In this document: positions 45,123 to 55,746 of the stretch, piece by piece
Layout: each line of letters opens with the position of its first letter
Position numbering within the stretch: position 1 is the stretch's first letter
Assembly (NCBI GenBank): GCA_947476065.1
Contig: CANJPG010000003.1
Span: 1-64,000, forward strand
Source: Fidelibacterota bacterium
Lineage (GTDB): Bacteria; Pseudomonadota; Alphaproteobacteria; Rhodospirillales; Rhodospirillaceae
Reading direction: 5' to 3'
Length of the DNA: 64,000 nt
Translations under genes and position numbers: made by a program
The notes under the pieces: generated by a model
What the model was told of the DNA's origin: nothing
What the model saw: only the letters and a program-made list of their open reading frames with translations
Database searches by the model: none

Positions 45123-45548
45123 ATGCGTGCTGCGGTGCGAAAGATCGCGATGTCCTGCGGCCTCTTTTGTGGGGTCTTGATGCTGCTGGCCGGCGCCACC
45201 GCCGGCGCTGCCGAGCCGCCCTGGAGCCCGGTGGAAGTCAGCGTCTTCGAAACCGCCAAGGGCTTCGACTTCGCCAACGACTTCGGTGTGCCGTTCTTCA
45301 CCAACGACCGCGACGCCGGCAGCAAGATCGGTTGCGATGACGCCTGCATCGAAACCTCGTGGCTGCCGGTCTATGCCCGCGCGAGTGCGATGCCCATGGG
45401 CGACTGGACTGTGATCCTGCGCCCCGACAAGGCCGCCCAGTGGGCCTACAAAGGCAAGCCGGTCTACAACTACTTCGCCAGCAACGATCCGAAAGAGGCG
45501 CAGGAAGTCATCGGCAAGGATAAACATTGGCACCGGTTGGTGCCGTAG
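45123..45548 (+). CDS. Secreted protein with lipoprotein_15/COG4315-like repeats
   Basis: 141 residues with a signal peptide (about 1-29, ending GAAE). The mature part carries the WAYKGKPVYNYFASNDP motif typical of the secreted-repeat (lipoprotein_15, COG4315) family, plus a partial earlier copy (VPFFTNDRDAG). A CDDACIET pair may form a disulfide. Function is unknown. The start is an ATG preceded by a GGGAG-like site. It converges with the GST gene, with 3 bp between. Confidence 0.72.
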   Translation: MRAAVRKIAMSCGLFCGVLMLLAGATAGAAEPPWSPVEVSVFETAKGFDFANDFGVPFFTNDRDAGSKIGCDDACIETSWLPVYARASAMPMGDWTVILRPDKAAQWAYKGKPVYNYFASNDPKEAQEVIGKDKHWHRLVP

Positions 45549-45551
45549 AGG

Positions 45552-46190
45552 TTAGGAAGCCGAGGCGAACTTCGCCAATAGCTCCGAGTCCAACGCCGTC
45601 ACTTTTACCGTCGCCGGTCTCGCCCCGATCCGCTTTACGTAGGCCATGATCGTCGGGTCCTCGGGAACCAGCTTGAAGCTCGTCGTCCAAGCCAGCGCGG
45701 TGCCCCAGAGCACGTCGGCCGCGCTGAACGTATCGCCGAGGATATAGGGGCCCTTCGACAGCTGGGCGATGAGCAGGTTTATCACCGTGTCGTAGTCGCC
45801 GTAGGGCGAGGTGGAGGCCGGCGCCGGTTCGCGTTTCATGAACTTGTCTATCACGGCGGGCTCGAAACAGGCGGCGTAATAGGCCAGCCAGCGGAGATAC
45901 GGGCCACGCAACGGATCGGTGAGGGCGGGCGCGAGTTTCTTGTCCGGGAAAAAGTCGGCGAGGTAAATGAAGATCGCCACCTGTTCGGTGATCAGCGCGT
46001 CGCCGTGCATCAGCGCCGGCACTTTGCCCATGGGATTGACGGCGAGGTATTCGGGCTTGCGGGTATCGCCGGCGCGCACGTTAAGGACGTGCAGATCGTG
46101 CGGCGCGTTCAGCTCTTCGAGCAGGACGCGTGTGCCGAAAGAGCGCGTTTGCGGCGCGTGATAGAAAGTCAGTTTGCGTGTGTCGGTCAT
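45552..46190 (-). CDS. Glutathione S-transferase
   Basis: A 212-residue GST with the N-terminal thioredoxin-like half (KVPALMHGDALITEQVAIFIYL contains the cis-Pro and Glu/Ser-type glutathione contacts) and an all-helical C-terminal half (about 85-205). TRSFGTRVLLEE provides the first helix. The substrate cannot be predicted. Upstream lies the second copy of the double-hairpin repeat and then uvrA. Glutathione-linked genes (two GFA, frmA, fghA, MAPEG, GST) recur within this 8-kb region. Confidence 0.9.
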   Translation of the reverse strand: MTDTRKLTFYHAPQTRSFGTRVLLEELNAPHDLHVLNVRAGDTRKPEYLAVNPMGKVPALMHGDALITEQVAIFIYLADFFPDKKLAPALTDPLRGPYLRWLAYYAACFEPAVIDKFMKREPAPASTSPYGDYDTVINLLIAQLSKGPYILGDTFSAADVLWGTALAWTTSFKLVPEDPTIMAYVKRIGARPATVKVTALDSELLAKFASAS

Positions 46191-46221
46191 TGAATCCCCC
46201 TCTGTTGCATCCCACTCAACA

Positions 46222-46299
46222 GTCGTCCTGCGATTTATTCCCAGGACCCATCCATCAGCGCGCGAGACTCTGGATCCTGGGCAGAAGGCCCAGGATGAC
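46222..46299 (-). repeat. Double-hairpin intergenic repeat, copy 2
   Basis: This copy is inverted relative to 17020-17107. Its first hairpin (GTCCTGCGA and TCCCAGGAC) matches hairpin B of copy 1 with one mismatch and keeps the ATTTATTC-type loop context; the second has perfect arms ATCCTGGGC (46274-46282) and GCCCAGGAT (46288-46296). The ends read GTCGTCCTG and CAGGATGAC. It lies between uvrA and the GST gene and may terminate uvrA, which is read in this direction. Confidence 0.85.
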
Positions 46300-46310
46300 G
46301 GGCGTGCGTG

Positions 46311-49229
46311 TTACGCCCGCTTCTTCGTTTTCACTGCCGCTTTCAATCGATCCTTCAAAAACTGCCCTGTATAGCTTTCCTTCACCTGGGCCACGTCCTC
46401 GGGAGTCCCCGTCGCGACAATGCGGCCGCCGCCGCTGCCGCCTTCGGGGCCCAGGTCGATGATCCAGTCGGCGGTCTTGATGACTTCGAGGTTGTGCTCG
46501 ATGACCACCATCGTATTGCCCTGGTTGACCAGGGTGTGCAGGACTTCGAGCAGCTTGCGCACGTCCTCGAAATGCAGGCCGGTGGTGGGCTCGTCCAATA
46601 TATAGAGCGTGCGGCCGGTGGCGCGTTTGCTGAGTTCCTTCGCAAGCTTCACACGTTGTGCTTCGCCGCCCGACAGCGTCGTGGCCTGTTGGCCCAGGTG
46701 GATGTAGCCGAGGCCCACCTGTTTCAGCAGTTCCATCTTCTCTCGGATCGAGGGCACGGCCTTGAAGAAGTCCACGCCTTCCTCGACGGTCATCTCGAGC
46801 ACGTCGGCGATGCTTTTGCCTTTGAAATGAACCTCGAGCGTTTCGCGGTTATAGCGCCGGCCTTTGCAGACGTCGCAGGTGACATACACATCAGGCAGGA
46901 AGTGCATCTCGATCTTGATCAAGCCGTCGCCCTGGCAGGCTTCGCACCGCCCGCCCTTGACGTTGAAGCTGAAGCGGCCCGGCGCATAGCCGCGCGCTTT
47001 GGCTTCGGGTAATTCGGCGAACCATTCGCGGATCGGCGTGAAGGCCCCGGTATAGGTGACCGGGTTCGAGCGCGGCGTGCGGCCGATGGGCGACTGGTCG
47101 ATGTCGATGACCTTGTCGAGCTGATTGACACCTTCAATCTTGTCGTGGGGCCCCGGAATATCACGCGAGCCATAGAGGTGTTTGGCGAGGCCCTTGTAGA
47201 GCGTCTCCAGCACCAGCGACGATTTTCCGCCGCCGGAAACGCCCGTCACGCAGGTCATGGTGCCCAGAGGAATATCGACGCTGACGTTCTTGAGGTTGTT
47301 GGCCTTTGCCCCCTTGATCGACAGCACCTTGCCGTTGCCCTTGCGGCGCTCGGTCGGCACGATCACTTCGCGCGTGCCGTTGAGATAGGCGGCGGTGAGG
47401 CTGTCCTTGGACTTGAGAATGTCGTCGAGCGACCCAGCGGCGATAACATTTCCGCCGTGCACACCGGCCCCCGGGCCCATGTCCACAATATAATCAGCGG
47501 CGCGGATGGCGTCTTCGTCGTGTTCCACCACCAGCACCGTATTGCCGATGTCGCGGAGCCGTCTCAACGTATCCAAGAGGCGGTTGTTGTCGCGCTGATG
47601 CAGACCGATCGAAGGTTCGTCCAGCACATAGAGCACGCCGGTCAACCCCGAGCCGATCTGCGAGGCCAGGCGTATGCGCTGGCTTTCGCCGCCGGACAAT
47701 GTGCCGGAATTTCGCGATAGCGTCAGGTAATCGAGTCCCACGTTGTTGAGGAAGTGCAGGCGGTCGTCGATCTCGCGCAAAATGCGGCGCGCGATTTCCA
47801 ATTGTTTGGCAGTGATGGACTTGGGCAGCGCCGCGAACCAGGCGGCAGCGTCGGAGATGCTCAACTCCGAAACATCGGCGATGTTCTTCTTGTTGATCTT
47901 GACCGCAAGGGCCTCTGGCTTCAGGCGCTGGCCGCAGCAGACTTCGCAGGGCTGGCTGGTCTGATATTTCTCCAACTCCTCGCGCATCCAGGCGGACTCG
48001 GTTTCCCGCCAGCGGCGCTGCAGGTTGTTGAGCACGCCTTCAAAGGGCTTGCGGGTTTCGTATTTTCGGACGTCGTCGCTGAACTTGATGGTGATCTCGT
48101 CGTCGCCGGTGCCGTTAAGCACGGCACTGCGCACCTTGGCGGGCAGCTTCTTCCACGGCATGTCGATCTTGGCGCCGTAATGGGCCAGCACGCCTTTGAG
48201 CGCCTGGAGGTAATAGGGTGAAGGCACCGACGAGGCGGCCCAGGGCGCCACGGCGCCGTCTTCGATGCTGAGATTGTCGTCGGGCACCACTAGCACCGGA
48301 TCGAACAGCATCTTCACGCCCAGGCCGTCGCAGGCCGGACAGGCGCCGAAGGGGTTGTTGAAGGAGAACAGCCGCGGCTCGATCTCATCGATGGTGAAGC
48401 CGGAGACTGGGCAGGCGAACTTGGCCGAGAACACCGTGCGGCCGGCATCGCCCTTCGCATCAGCGTTTTCAGTGAAGGCGATGCCCTCCGCCAATGCCAG
48501 CGCGGCTTCGAAGGATTCCGCTAGGCGGCTTTGAATGCCGTCGCGCACGACGATGCGGTCCACGACCACTTCGATGTCGTGCTTGAGCTTCTTGTTGATT
48601 GTCGGCACGTCGGCGATTTCGTACAGCGTGCCGTCGAGCTTCACGCGCTGGAAGCCCTTCTTCTGCAGCTCCTGCAGTTCCTTTTTGTATTCACCCTTGC
48701 GGCCGCGGGCGATGGGAGCCAGCAGGTAAAGGCGCGTGCCTTCCGGCATGGCCATGACGCGGTCGACCATCTGCGAGACGGTCTGGGCCTCGATGGGTAG
48801 TCCGGTGGCGGGCGAATAAGGCACACCGACGCGGGCCCACAGCAGGCGCATGTAGTCGTGGATCTCCGTGACGGTGCCCACCGTCGAGCGCGGGTTGCGG
48901 CTGGTGGTCTTCTGCTCGATGGAAATGGCCGGCGACAGGCCCTCGATGGAATCCACATCGGGCTTTTGCATCAGCTCTAGGAACTGGCGGGCATAGGCCG
49001 AGAGGGATTCCACGTAACGCCGCTGGCCCTCGGCATAGATCGTGTCGAAGGCGAGGGAGGACTTGCCCGAACCCGACAGGCCCGTGACCACCACCAGCTT
49101 GTCGCGGGGTAGATCGACGTTGACGGAGCGCAGGTTGTGCTCGCGGGCGCCGCGCACGCGGATTTCGTGGTGGCGTTGAGACGAGGGGCCAGAAGCGGAT
49201 GAAGAAGGAGACTTGCTATTGGGGGGCAT
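46311..49229 (-). CDS. uvrA: Excinuclease ABC subunit A
   Basis: UvrA, 972 residues, recognises DNA damage for nucleotide excision repair. Two ABC ATPase modules are present: Walker [15 protein letters not shown] near residue 53 and [14 protein letters not shown] in the second half, with signature motifs [14 protein letters not shown] and [14 protein letters not shown]. Zinc-site cysteines appear in [23 protein letters not shown] and CDVCKG. Length is normal. A LexA-like box lies just upstream of the start, and ssb is divergent. Confidence 0.98.
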   Translation of the reverse strand: MPPNSKSPSSSASGPSSQRHHEIRVRGAREHNLRSVNVDLPRDKLVVVTGLSGSGKSSLAFDTIYAEGQRRYVESLSAYARQFLELMQKPDVDSIEGLSPAISIEQKTTSRNPRSTVGTVTEIHDYMRLLWARVGVPYSPATGLPIEAQTVSQMVDRVMAMPEGTRLYLLAPIARGRKGEYKKELQELQKKGFQRVKLDGTLYEIADVPTINKKLKHDIEVVVDRIVVRDGIQSRLAESFEAALALAEGIAFTENADAKGDAGRTVFSAKFACPVSGFTIDEIEPRLFSFNNPFGACPACDGLGVKMLFDPVLVVPDDNLSIEDGAVAPWAASSVPSPYYLQALKGVLAHYGAKIDMPWKKLPAKVRSAVLNGTGDDEITIKFSDDVRKYETRKPFEGVLNNLQRRWRETESAWMREELEKYQTSQPCEVCCGQRLKPEALAVKINKKNIADVSELSISDAAAWFAALPKSITAKQLEIARRILREIDDRLHFLNNVGLDYLTLSRNSGTLSGGESQRIRLASQIGSGLTGVLYVLDEPSIGLHQRDNNRLLDTLRRLRDIGNTVLVVEHDEDAIRAADYIVDMGPGAGVHGGNVIAAGSLDDILKSKDSLTAAYLNGTREVIVPTERRKGNGKVLSIKGAKANNLKNVSVDIPLGTMTCVTGVSGGGKSSLVLETLYKGLAKHLYGSRDIPGPHDKIEGVNQLDKVIDIDQSPIGRTPRSNPVTYTGAFTPIREWFAELPEAKARGYAPGRFSFNVKGGRCEACQGDGLIKIEMHFLPDVYVTCDVCKGRRYNRETLEVHFKGKSIADVLEMTVEEGVDFFKAVPSIREKMELLKQVGLGYIHLGQQATTLSGGEAQRVKLAKELSKRATGRTLYILDEPTTGLHFEDVRKLLEVLHTLVNQGNTMVVIEHNLEVIKTADWIIDLGPEGGSGGGRIVATGTPEDVAQVKESYTGQFLKDRLKAAVKTKKRA

Positions 49230-49240
49230 ACTGAATAAAT

Positions 49241-49255
49241 GTTCTCGTTATGTTT
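49241..49255. promoter_or_regulatory. LexA (SOS) box-like sequence upstream of uvrA
   Basis: GTTC (49241-49244), seven bases, then GTTT (49252-49255) matches the alphaproteobacterial LexA box GTTC-N7-GTTC except for the last base. It begins 11 bp upstream of the uvrA start in the uvrA-ssb divergent region, the expected location for SOS control of uvrA and possibly ssb. Confidence 0.5.
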
Positions 49256-49417
49256 CGCTGTTGGTTTCCTTCTTACCTTGATCGGTGCAGGAGGGCAACG
49301 GCGGATTAAGCGATTGAAATATAGTAGCTATTTATCCTTCCCCGGAACGCCTGCGGCCTTTAAGGTGCGGGAATATCCGTAACGAGACGAGTCCCACGGG
49401 ACAAGCAGGAGAGCAGC

Positions 49418-49912
49418 ATGGCCGGCAGCGTCAACAAAGTCATCCTTATCGGCAATCTGGGTAAGGACCCCGAGGTGCGCAGCATGCAAAACGGCGGCAA
49501 GGTCGCCAACCTGTCCCTGGCCACCTCCGAAAGCTGGCGCGACAAAGCGACCGGTGAGCGCAAGGAAAAGACCGAGTGGCACCGGGTGGTAATCTTCGGG
49601 AATCTCGCGGAAATCGCCGAGAAATATCTGAAGAAGGGCAGCAAGGTCTACGTAAGCGGCAGCCTGCAGACCCGCAAGTGGACCGACCAGTCCGGCGCGG
49701 AAAAATACTCGACGGAAGTCGTGCTCCAGGGCTTTGGCGGCGAACTCACCATGCTCGACGGCAAAGGCGGCGGCGGCGGTGGCGGCATGGGTGACGACGC
49801 GGGCGGCGGCGGCTGGGATTCGGGCCCGGACTACGACGCGCCCAAAAGCGGCGGCGGTGCGAAGAAGGGTGGCGGCGGCCGCGACCCGATGGACGACGAT
49901 ATTCCGTTTTAA
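49418..49912 (+). CDS. ssb: Single-stranded DNA-binding protein
   Basis: SSB, 164 residues, binds single-stranded DNA in replication and repair. The OB fold occupies about 1-112 ([40 protein letters not shown]), followed by a Gly-rich linker and the conserved acidic tip MDDDIPF that docks partner proteins. Divergent from uvrA, as in many Proteobacteria. About 270 bp of gene-free sequence follow, with weak hairpins (GAGATC/GATCTC near 49967). Confidence 0.97.
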   Translation: MAGSVNKVILIGNLGKDPEVRSMQNGGKVANLSLATSESWRDKATGERKEKTEWHRVVIFGNLAEIAEKYLKKGSKVYVSGSLQTRKWTDQSGAEKYSTEVVLQGFGGELTMLDGKGGGGGGGMGDDAGGGGWDSGPDYDAPKSGGGAKKGGGGRDPMDDDIPF

Positions 49913-50181
49913 AAAACGGGACGCAGCCTGATCACCCTGACGCTAAGTAAAGCACCCGAGATCGTGTCTGATCTCGCGCATGGAGCGATGCCTGCATAAG
50001 GAGCATGCATCCGCAAACGCCCGTGAAAAACCGGTAATGATGAATTGAGGCCGGGTTATGGCATACCGGTGCCAGTACCAAACGACCGGTCCTGGGCGAT
50101 TGTTCCACAGAGAACCAAAGATCGACGCTCCTGTCCCCGGTCAGCAGATCGCCACCATTACCTTTGAGTGGACGGGGGACA

Positions 50182-51759
50182 ATGCCGGGTCAGTTTTCAC
50201 AGCTCTTGATGCGCGCGTGCCGTGTGCTTGTGTTTGCAACCGCCGCGCTCACGGCTTGCGTCGCGGCAACAAGCGCCCAGGCCCGTTGGTTAAAAGCCGA
50301 AAGCCCACTGTTCGCGATCTACAGCGAGGGCGGCGAAAAAGAGCTGCGCAACTACACTCAGCGCCTTGAGGAATACGACGGCCTTCTGCGCACCATGACC
50401 GGCACCACGGCGGCGCCGTCACCCAATAAACTCACGATCTACCTCGTGCGCAACAACGCCCAGCTGCGGGAAATCTCGGCCCATGCGGGGCCGGACGTGC
50501 AAGGCCTTTACCTCGCGTTGACCTCGGGCACGCTAGCGATTGCCGTGCGCGAAGACATCGGCAGCTCGAAGTGGCTGTCGGCGCAGTCGATCATGTTCCA
50601 CGAATACACCCACCACTTCGTCTATCAGTATTATCCGGCGCAATATCCGCAGTGGACCAGCGAAGGCCTGGCTGAATATTTCTCGTCGGTGAAGTTCAAG
50701 CCCGAGACCATCGAAGTCGGGCAGTTCCAACTGGCGCGCGTCTATCCCTTGCGCACCAAGGACTGGCTGCCGGTGGCGCAACTGTTCAATCCGCCGCCCG
50801 GCAAGAACATGAACATGTTCTATCCCGAGAGCTGGCTGGTTACCCACTACATGATGGACGATTCCCAACGCCGGACGCAGCTGCACAGCTTTCTGCAGGA
50901 CATCGGCCGCGGCGAAGATACCGCCGCCGCTTTCCAGGCCAACTTCGGCATGGACTTCAAAGCCTTCGACAAGGTGATGAAAAAATACCTGGCCAAGGGC
51001 CAAGTGCTGGTACGCGCCGTGCCCCGCAATGCCGTTCGCCCCGAGGTCGTCATCACCGAAATGCCGGCCGCCGCCGACGAGTTGCTGCTGCCGGGAGCGC
51101 GCTTCATCGCCGAGAGCATGCTGCCGGTGGAGGAAGAAGACCGCGCCATGGGCAGCAAGACTCTGACCCAGGTGCGCAAGGAGGCGGCCAAGTTCCCGGA
51201 CGATGCCCTGGCCCAGCGCACCCTGGCCGCCGGTGAAATGCTCTACGGCAGCTACGACACCGCCGACGCCATCCTCGACAAGCTGCTCGCGCAGCGCCCG
51301 AACGACCTCGAGGCGCTCTACACCAAGGCGGCGCGCTATGTGGTACAGGCCGAGCGCGCCCCGGCCTTGCGGGCCGAACTGCTGGCCAAAGTGAAGCCGC
51401 TGGCGGGCCGGATCGACAAGCTAGATCCCAATCACTACCCGTCGCTGTATCTCTATGCCCTGGGGGCCCTGGCCGACGGCAAGCCGCCGAGCGAGAACAC
51501 CCTCAATGTCCTCAAGCTGGCCCACAAGCTGGCGCCCCAAGTGGACGAGATCAGCCTGGAGGCCGCCATCGCCCTGTCCAAGGCCGACCAGCCCAAGGAT
51601 GCCCGCCATCTGTTCGAAATGGTCGCCTACGGCCCTAATGCCAACAGCCGCAGCCGCTATGCCCGCCGCCTGTTGTCCCAGGTGGGCGCCGGCCAGCAGA
51701 ACGCCTCCCAGGCCGCCGACAAGGACGGCTCCGCCCAGAAGGTAAGCGCCGAGAAATAG
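50182..51759 (+). CDS. Secreted gluzincin-like (peptidase MA/DUF1570-type) protein with TPR region
   Basis: About 525 residues. A signal peptide (about 1-35, ending AQA) precedes a metallopeptidase-like domain with HEYTHH at about residue 140 (HExxH) and a downstream SEGLAEYFSS that supplies the third-ligand Glu, as in the peptidase MA group. The C-terminal half (about 310-505) is helical with TPR-like pairs (TLAAGEMLYGSYDTADAILD, ALIALSK-type units). The ATG at 50182 has GGGGGA upstream; a TTG at 50164 is an alternative. No substrate can be named. The gene is followed by a GC hairpin at 51784-51806. Confidence 0.78.
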   Translation: MPGQFSQLLMRACRVLVFATAALTACVAATSAQARWLKAESPLFAIYSEGGEKELRNYTQRLEEYDGLLRTMTGTTAAPSPNKLTIYLVRNNAQLREISAHAGPDVQGLYLALTSGTLAIAVREDIGSSKWLSAQSIMFHEYTHHFVYQYYPAQYPQWTSEGLAEYFSSVKFKPETIEVGQFQLARVYPLRTKDWLPVAQLFNPPPGKNMNMFYPESWLVTHYMMDDSQRRTQLHSFLQDIGRGEDTAAAFQANFGMDFKAFDKVMKKYLAKGQVLVRAVPRNAVRPEVVITEMPAAADELLLPGARFIAESMLPVEEEDRAMGSKTLTQVRKEAAKFPDDALAQRTLAAGEMLYGSYDTADAILDKLLAQRPNDLEALYTKAARYVVQAERAPALRAELLAKVKPLAGRIDKLDPNHYPSLYLYALGALADGKPPSENTLNVLKLAHKLAPQVDEISLEAAIALSKADQPKDARHLFEMVAYGPNANSRSRYARRLLSQVGAGQQNASQAADKDGSAQKVSAEK

Positions 51760-52220
51760 CGCTCTATTGCGGCGCACAAAATGGCGCGGCCCAATCGGCC
51801 CCGCCGGCCTATCAGCCGAAATTTAACCACAATCGGTGGAGGGTTGCTCGCCCCCGAGTCTCGCGCTTGCAGCGAGGCATTCAACCCAGCCGCCCGTTGG
51901 AGATTTCCGAGCTGCTTGGCGACATTTTCAGCGTATTCATGAATTGCTCGAATAAAGATACATAATACACTGTTATTAATGAATTAAATATTTGTTCCGA
52001 GCGCCCTAGCCCGCCCACCTTCGGCCCGCGCGGCTAAAGCCAACTAACGTTATGATCGGGCTTGTGAATCTGGTAGATTTTACAGGTTGGAGCGGCCCCA
52101 GTCAGGGGCCGCCCATGGGGACGTTTGACGCAATATTTAGTAAGACCCTTTCCCTGGGTGCAATGCAGCATCTGGTCGGAAAAGGGCGAATTTTGGGTGT
52201 GATGACATGCGAGTGATCCG
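51760..52220. other. 461-bp intergenic region upstream of gyrA
   Basis: No gene is supported. It holds a probable terminator for the upstream gene (GGCGCGGCC / CGGCCCCGCC, about 51784-51806), an AT-rich stretch (51940-51995) that contrasts with the GC-rich surroundings and could hold a promoter or a protein-binding site, and a perfect 8-bp hairpin (GCGGCCCC 52092-52099, GGGGCCGC 52105-52112) about 110 bp before gyrA. Confidence 0.55.
52092..52112 (+). promoter_or_regulatory. Perfect GC-rich hairpin in the gyrA leader region
   Basis: GCGGCCCC, loop of five, GGGGCCGC. No T-run follows, so it is not a standard terminator; it would fall in the gyrA 5' leader if the promoter is in the AT-rich stretch upstream. 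It might influence gyrA expression, but there is no direct evidence. Confidence 0.4.
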
Positions 52221-55055
52221 GTGAGCGATAGCCCTATTCCGAGCGGTCCCAGCGACCCTAAAGATCCCCCCAAGGGCCCAAACGTCCCACCCACCGGCGG
52301 CGCCAATCCGCCGGCCTTCGACATGATCCCGGTCACCATCGAAGACGAGATGCGCCGCAGCTATCTCGATTACGCCATGAGCGTGATCGTGGCCCGCGCG
52401 CTGCCGGATGTCCGCGACGGCCTGAAACCCGTCCACCGCCGCATCCTCTACGGCATGAAAGAGGCGGGCTATGAGTTCAACAAGCCCTACCGTAAGTCGG
52501 CGCGCATCGTCGGCGACGTCATGGGTAAGTACCACCCCCACGGCGACCAATCGATCTACGACGCCATGGTGCGCATGGCCCAGGACTTCTCGATGCGCGT
52601 GCCGCTCATCGATGGCCAGGGCAACTTCGGCTCCATGGACGGCGACCCGGCGGCGGCGATGCGCTACACCGAATCGCGCCTGGCCAAGCCGGCGCACTCG
52701 CTGCTCGACGACATCGACAAGGACACCGTCGACTTCCAGCCCAACTATGACGAAAGCGAACACGAGCCGGTGGTGCTGCCGGCGCGCTTCCCCAACCTGT
52801 TGGTCAACGGCGCCGGCGGTATCGCCGTCGGCATGGCGACCAACATCCCGCCCCACAACCTGGGCGAAATTATCGACGCCACCTGCGCCTTGATCGATGA
52901 CCCGGCGACCACTGCTGAACGCCTGATGGAAATCGTGCCGGGCCCGGACTTCCCGACCGGCGGCATCATCCTGGGCCAGTCCGGCAGCCGCGCGGCCATG
53001 ATGACGGGCAGGGGCTCGGTGATCATGCGCGGTCGCTGCGAGATCGAAGACATCGGCAAGGACAAGCAGGCCATCATCATTACGGAAATTCCGTACCAGG
53101 TGAACAAGTCCTCGATGATCGAGAAGATCGCCGAGCTGGTGCGCGACAAGCGCGTCGAGGGCATCAGCGACCTGCGCGACGAGTCAGATCGCCGCGGCGT
53201 GCGCGTGGTTGTTGAAATCAAACGCGGCGACATCGCCGAAGTGGTCCTCAATCAGCTTTATAAATTCACGCCGCTGCAATCGAGCTTCGGCGTGAATATG
53301 CTGGCCATCAACGGTGGCCGGCCAGAGCTGATGAACCTGAAGCAAATCCTTCAGGCCTTCATCACCTTTCGCGAAGTGGTTATCCGCCGCCGCACGGTCT
53401 ACCTACTCAACCAGGCCCGCGACCGGGCTCACGTGTTGGTGGGCCTGGCCATTGCTGTCGCCAACCTCGATGAAGTCATCAAGCTGATCCGCGCCGCCAG
53501 CGATCCGGCGACCGCCCGCGAGCAATTGATGGCGCGCGATTGGCCGGCGAATGACGTCGCTCCATTGGTGGCATTGATCGACGAGCCGGACCGCAAGGTC
53601 ATCGACGGCAAGTACAAGCTGTCGGAAAACCAGGCCAAGGCCATTCTCGATCTGCGCCTGCACCGTTTGACAGGTTTGGAGCGCGACAAGATCCACGCCG
53701 AATTGACGGAAATCGGCACCGAGATCGCCGCCTATCTCGAAATTCTGCGCAGCCGCGCGCGCCTGTTCGAAATCATGCGCGAAGAGCTGGTGGAGATGAA
53801 AGCCGAGTACGGCACGCCGCGCCGCACCACCATCGAGGAACTGGAATTCGAGACCGACATTGAAGACCTGATCCAGCGCGAGGACATGGTGGTCACGGTA
53901 ACCAACGCCGGCTGGATCAAGCGCGTGCCGCTGTCCACTTACCGCGCGCAGCGCCGCGGCGGCAAAGGCCGTGCCGGCATGGCCACCAAAGACGAGGATT
54001 TCGTCCGCGCGCTCTATATCGTCAACACCCATACGCCCGTGCTGTTCTTCTCGACCCTCGGCATGGTCTACAAGCTGAAGGTCTACAAGCTGCCGGAAGG
54101 CACGCCGCAGAGCCGCGGCAAGGCCATGGTGAACCTGTTGCCCTTGAAGGAAGGTGAGACCATCTCGACGGTCATGCCGCTGCCCGAGGACGAAAGCACC
54201 TGGGGCCAGCTCAACGTCATGTTCGCCACGGCGTCGGGGAACGTGCGCCGCAACGATCTGTCGGACTTCACCAACGTCATGCGCAACGGCAAGATAGCCA
54301 TGAAGCTGGAAGAGGACGGCCCGGGCGGTGTGGACCGCCTGATCGGTGTGTCCACCTGCGACGACAAGAACGACGTGCTGTTATCCACACGCCAAGGCAA
54401 GTGCATCCGCTTCGAGGTCAGCGACGTGCGTGTGTTCGCCGGACGCTCGTCTGTCGGCGTGCGCGGCATCAAGCTGGCGGAAGCCGATGAAGTCATCTCG
54501 ATGTCGATCCTGAAACACGTCGAGTTCGACACCGAGAGTCGCGACGCCTACCTCAAGATGGTGCGCAAGATCCGCGGGGCCGACGAAGCTGAAGGCGGTG
54601 CCGATGATACCGTCGATACGGGCAAGGTCTTGACCGAAGAAGAGTTCAAGCGCTTCGCGGCCAGCGAGGAGTACATCCTCACCGCCACCCGCAAGGGCTT
54701 CGGCAAGCGTACCTCGGCTTATGAATACCGCATCACCGGCCGCGGCGGCTCAGGGATAGTCTCCATCGCCACCAGCAAACGTAATGGTGACGTGGTGGCC
54801 TCGTTCCCGGTCGGCGACAAGGACCAGGTGATGATGATCACCGACGCCGGGCGCCTGATCCGTATTCCGATCGGTGACGTGCGCGTGGCCGGACGCTCGA
54901 CCCAGGGTGTGACACTGTTCGCCACCGGCGAGGACGAACACGTGACCTCGGTCGCCCATCTACCGCTCGAAGAAGGCGGCGAGGGCGATGCGGGCGATGG
55001 TCCTGACGTTCAGGATACCGACGTTCCAGGAACAGAGACCGCTGCCGAAGGCTGA
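52221..55055 (+). CDS. gyrA: DNA gyrase subunit A
   Basis: GyrA, 944 residues, forms the breakage-reunion part of gyrase, which introduces negative supercoils. It has an acidic/Pro-rich N-terminal extension, the winged-helix domain with catalytic Tyr in AAMRYTES, and a C-terminal beta-pinwheel with the GyrA box QRRGGKG. A ~30-residue acidic insertion follows the middle of the C-terminal domain ([16 protein letters not shown]). In the quinolone region [17 protein letters not shown], the residue equivalent to E. coli Ser83 is Gln and the next is Ser, while the Asp87 equivalent is kept. The start is a GTG with homology close behind. Confidence 0.97.
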   Translation: MSDSPIPSGPSDPKDPPKGPNVPPTGGANPPAFDMIPVTIEDEMRRSYLDYAMSVIVARALPDVRDGLKPVHRRILYGMKEAGYEFNKPYRKSARIVGDVMGKYHPHGDQSIYDAMVRMAQDFSMRVPLIDGQGNFGSMDGDPAAAMRYTESRLAKPAHSLLDDIDKDTVDFQPNYDESEHEPVVLPARFPNLLVNGAGGIAVGMATNIPPHNLGEIIDATCALIDDPATTAERLMEIVPGPDFPTGGIILGQSGSRAAMMTGRGSVIMRGRCEIEDIGKDKQAIIITEIPYQVNKSSMIEKIAELVRDKRVEGISDLRDESDRRGVRVVVEIKRGDIAEVVLNQLYKFTPLQSSFGVNMLAINGGRPELMNLKQILQAFITFREVVIRRRTVYLLNQARDRAHVLVGLAIAVANLDEVIKLIRAASDPATAREQLMARDWPANDVAPLVALIDEPDRKVIDGKYKLSENQAKAILDLRLHRLTGLERDKIHAELTEIGTEIAAYLEILRSRARLFEIMREELVEMKAEYGTPRRTTIEELEFETDIEDLIQREDMVVTVTNAGWIKRVPLSTYRAQRRGGKGRAGMATKDEDFVRALYIVNTHTPVLFFSTLGMVYKLKVYKLPEGTPQSRGKAMVNLLPLKEGETISTVMPLPEDESTWGQLNVMFATASGNVRRNDLSDFTNVMRNGKIAMKLEEDGPGGVDRLIGVSTCDDKNDVLLSTRQGKCIRFEVSDVRVFAGRSSVGVRGIKLAEADEVISMSILKHVEFDTESRDAYLKMVRKIRGADEAEGGADDTVDTGKVLTEEEFKRFAASEEYILTATRKGFGKRTSAYEYRITGRGGSGIVSIATSKRNGDVVASFPVGDKDQVMMITDAGRLIRIPIGDVRVAGRSTQGVTLFATGEDEHVTSVAHLPLEEGGEGDAGDGPDVQDTDVPGTETAAEG

Positions 55056-55104
55056 GCTATAATTCGCGGCCAGACTCAACGTAGTGAGACTTGGGGGATA
55101 AGAC

Positions 55105-55629
55105 ATGGCGAAAAAACCGCAAGCTCCGAGCGGGCGCTATAAGGTCGCGGTTTATCCGGGCACCTTCGATCCCATCACCAACGGCCACTTGGATATCATC
55201 AGCCGGGCGGTCAAGCTGGTGGACCGGCTGATTGTCGCGGTGGCCGTCAACATCGGCAAGGGGCCGCTGTTTTCCCTCAAAGAGCGCGTGGCCATGTGCA
55301 AGCGCGAGGTCGAGCACCTCAAGCTGAACGGCACCACGGTGGAAGTGCTGCCGTTCGACAACCTGCTGATGGATTTCGTCACCGGCCACGGCGCTGACCT
55401 GATCATCCGCGGCCTGCGCGCGGTCTCGGACTTCGAATACGAGTTCCAGATGGCGGGCATGAACACCCGCATCAACGGCAAGGTCGAAACCATGTTCCTG
55501 ATGGCCTCCGAGCGGAACCAGTTCATCGCCTCGCGCCTGGTCAAGGAGGTCGGCCGTCTGGGGGGCGACATCTCCAGCTTCGTGCCGGCGGACGTCAACC
55601 GCAGCGTCCGGGCCAAGTACAAGGTCTGA
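55105..55629 (+). CDS. coaD: Phosphopantetheine adenylyltransferase
   Basis: CoaD, 174 residues, makes dephospho-CoA from ATP and 4'-phosphopantetheine. The nucleotidyltransferase motif GTFDPITNGHLDIISRA (near residue 19) and the C-terminal ISSFVPADV are clear. It follows gyrA by 49 bp, a common alphaproteobacterial order, and precedes the cyclophilin gene. Confidence 0.96.
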   Translation: MAKKPQAPSGRYKVAVYPGTFDPITNGHLDIISRAVKLVDRLIVAVAVNIGKGPLFSLKERVAMCKREVEHLKLNGTTVEVLPFDNLLMDFVTGHGADLIIRGLRAVSDFEYEFQMAGMNTRINGKVETMFLMASERNQFIASRLVKEVGRLGGDISSFVPADVNRSVRAKYKV

Positions 55630-55746
55630 TTTTCCCCGTTATTTCCAAGGTTTTGCCATTATTTCCCGCCACGATTGGCTCCCTTGTCTAATGGGAAGGC
55701 TGACGTTATGACTGTGCGGCTTTTTTGAGGGTATGGCTTGAATTCA

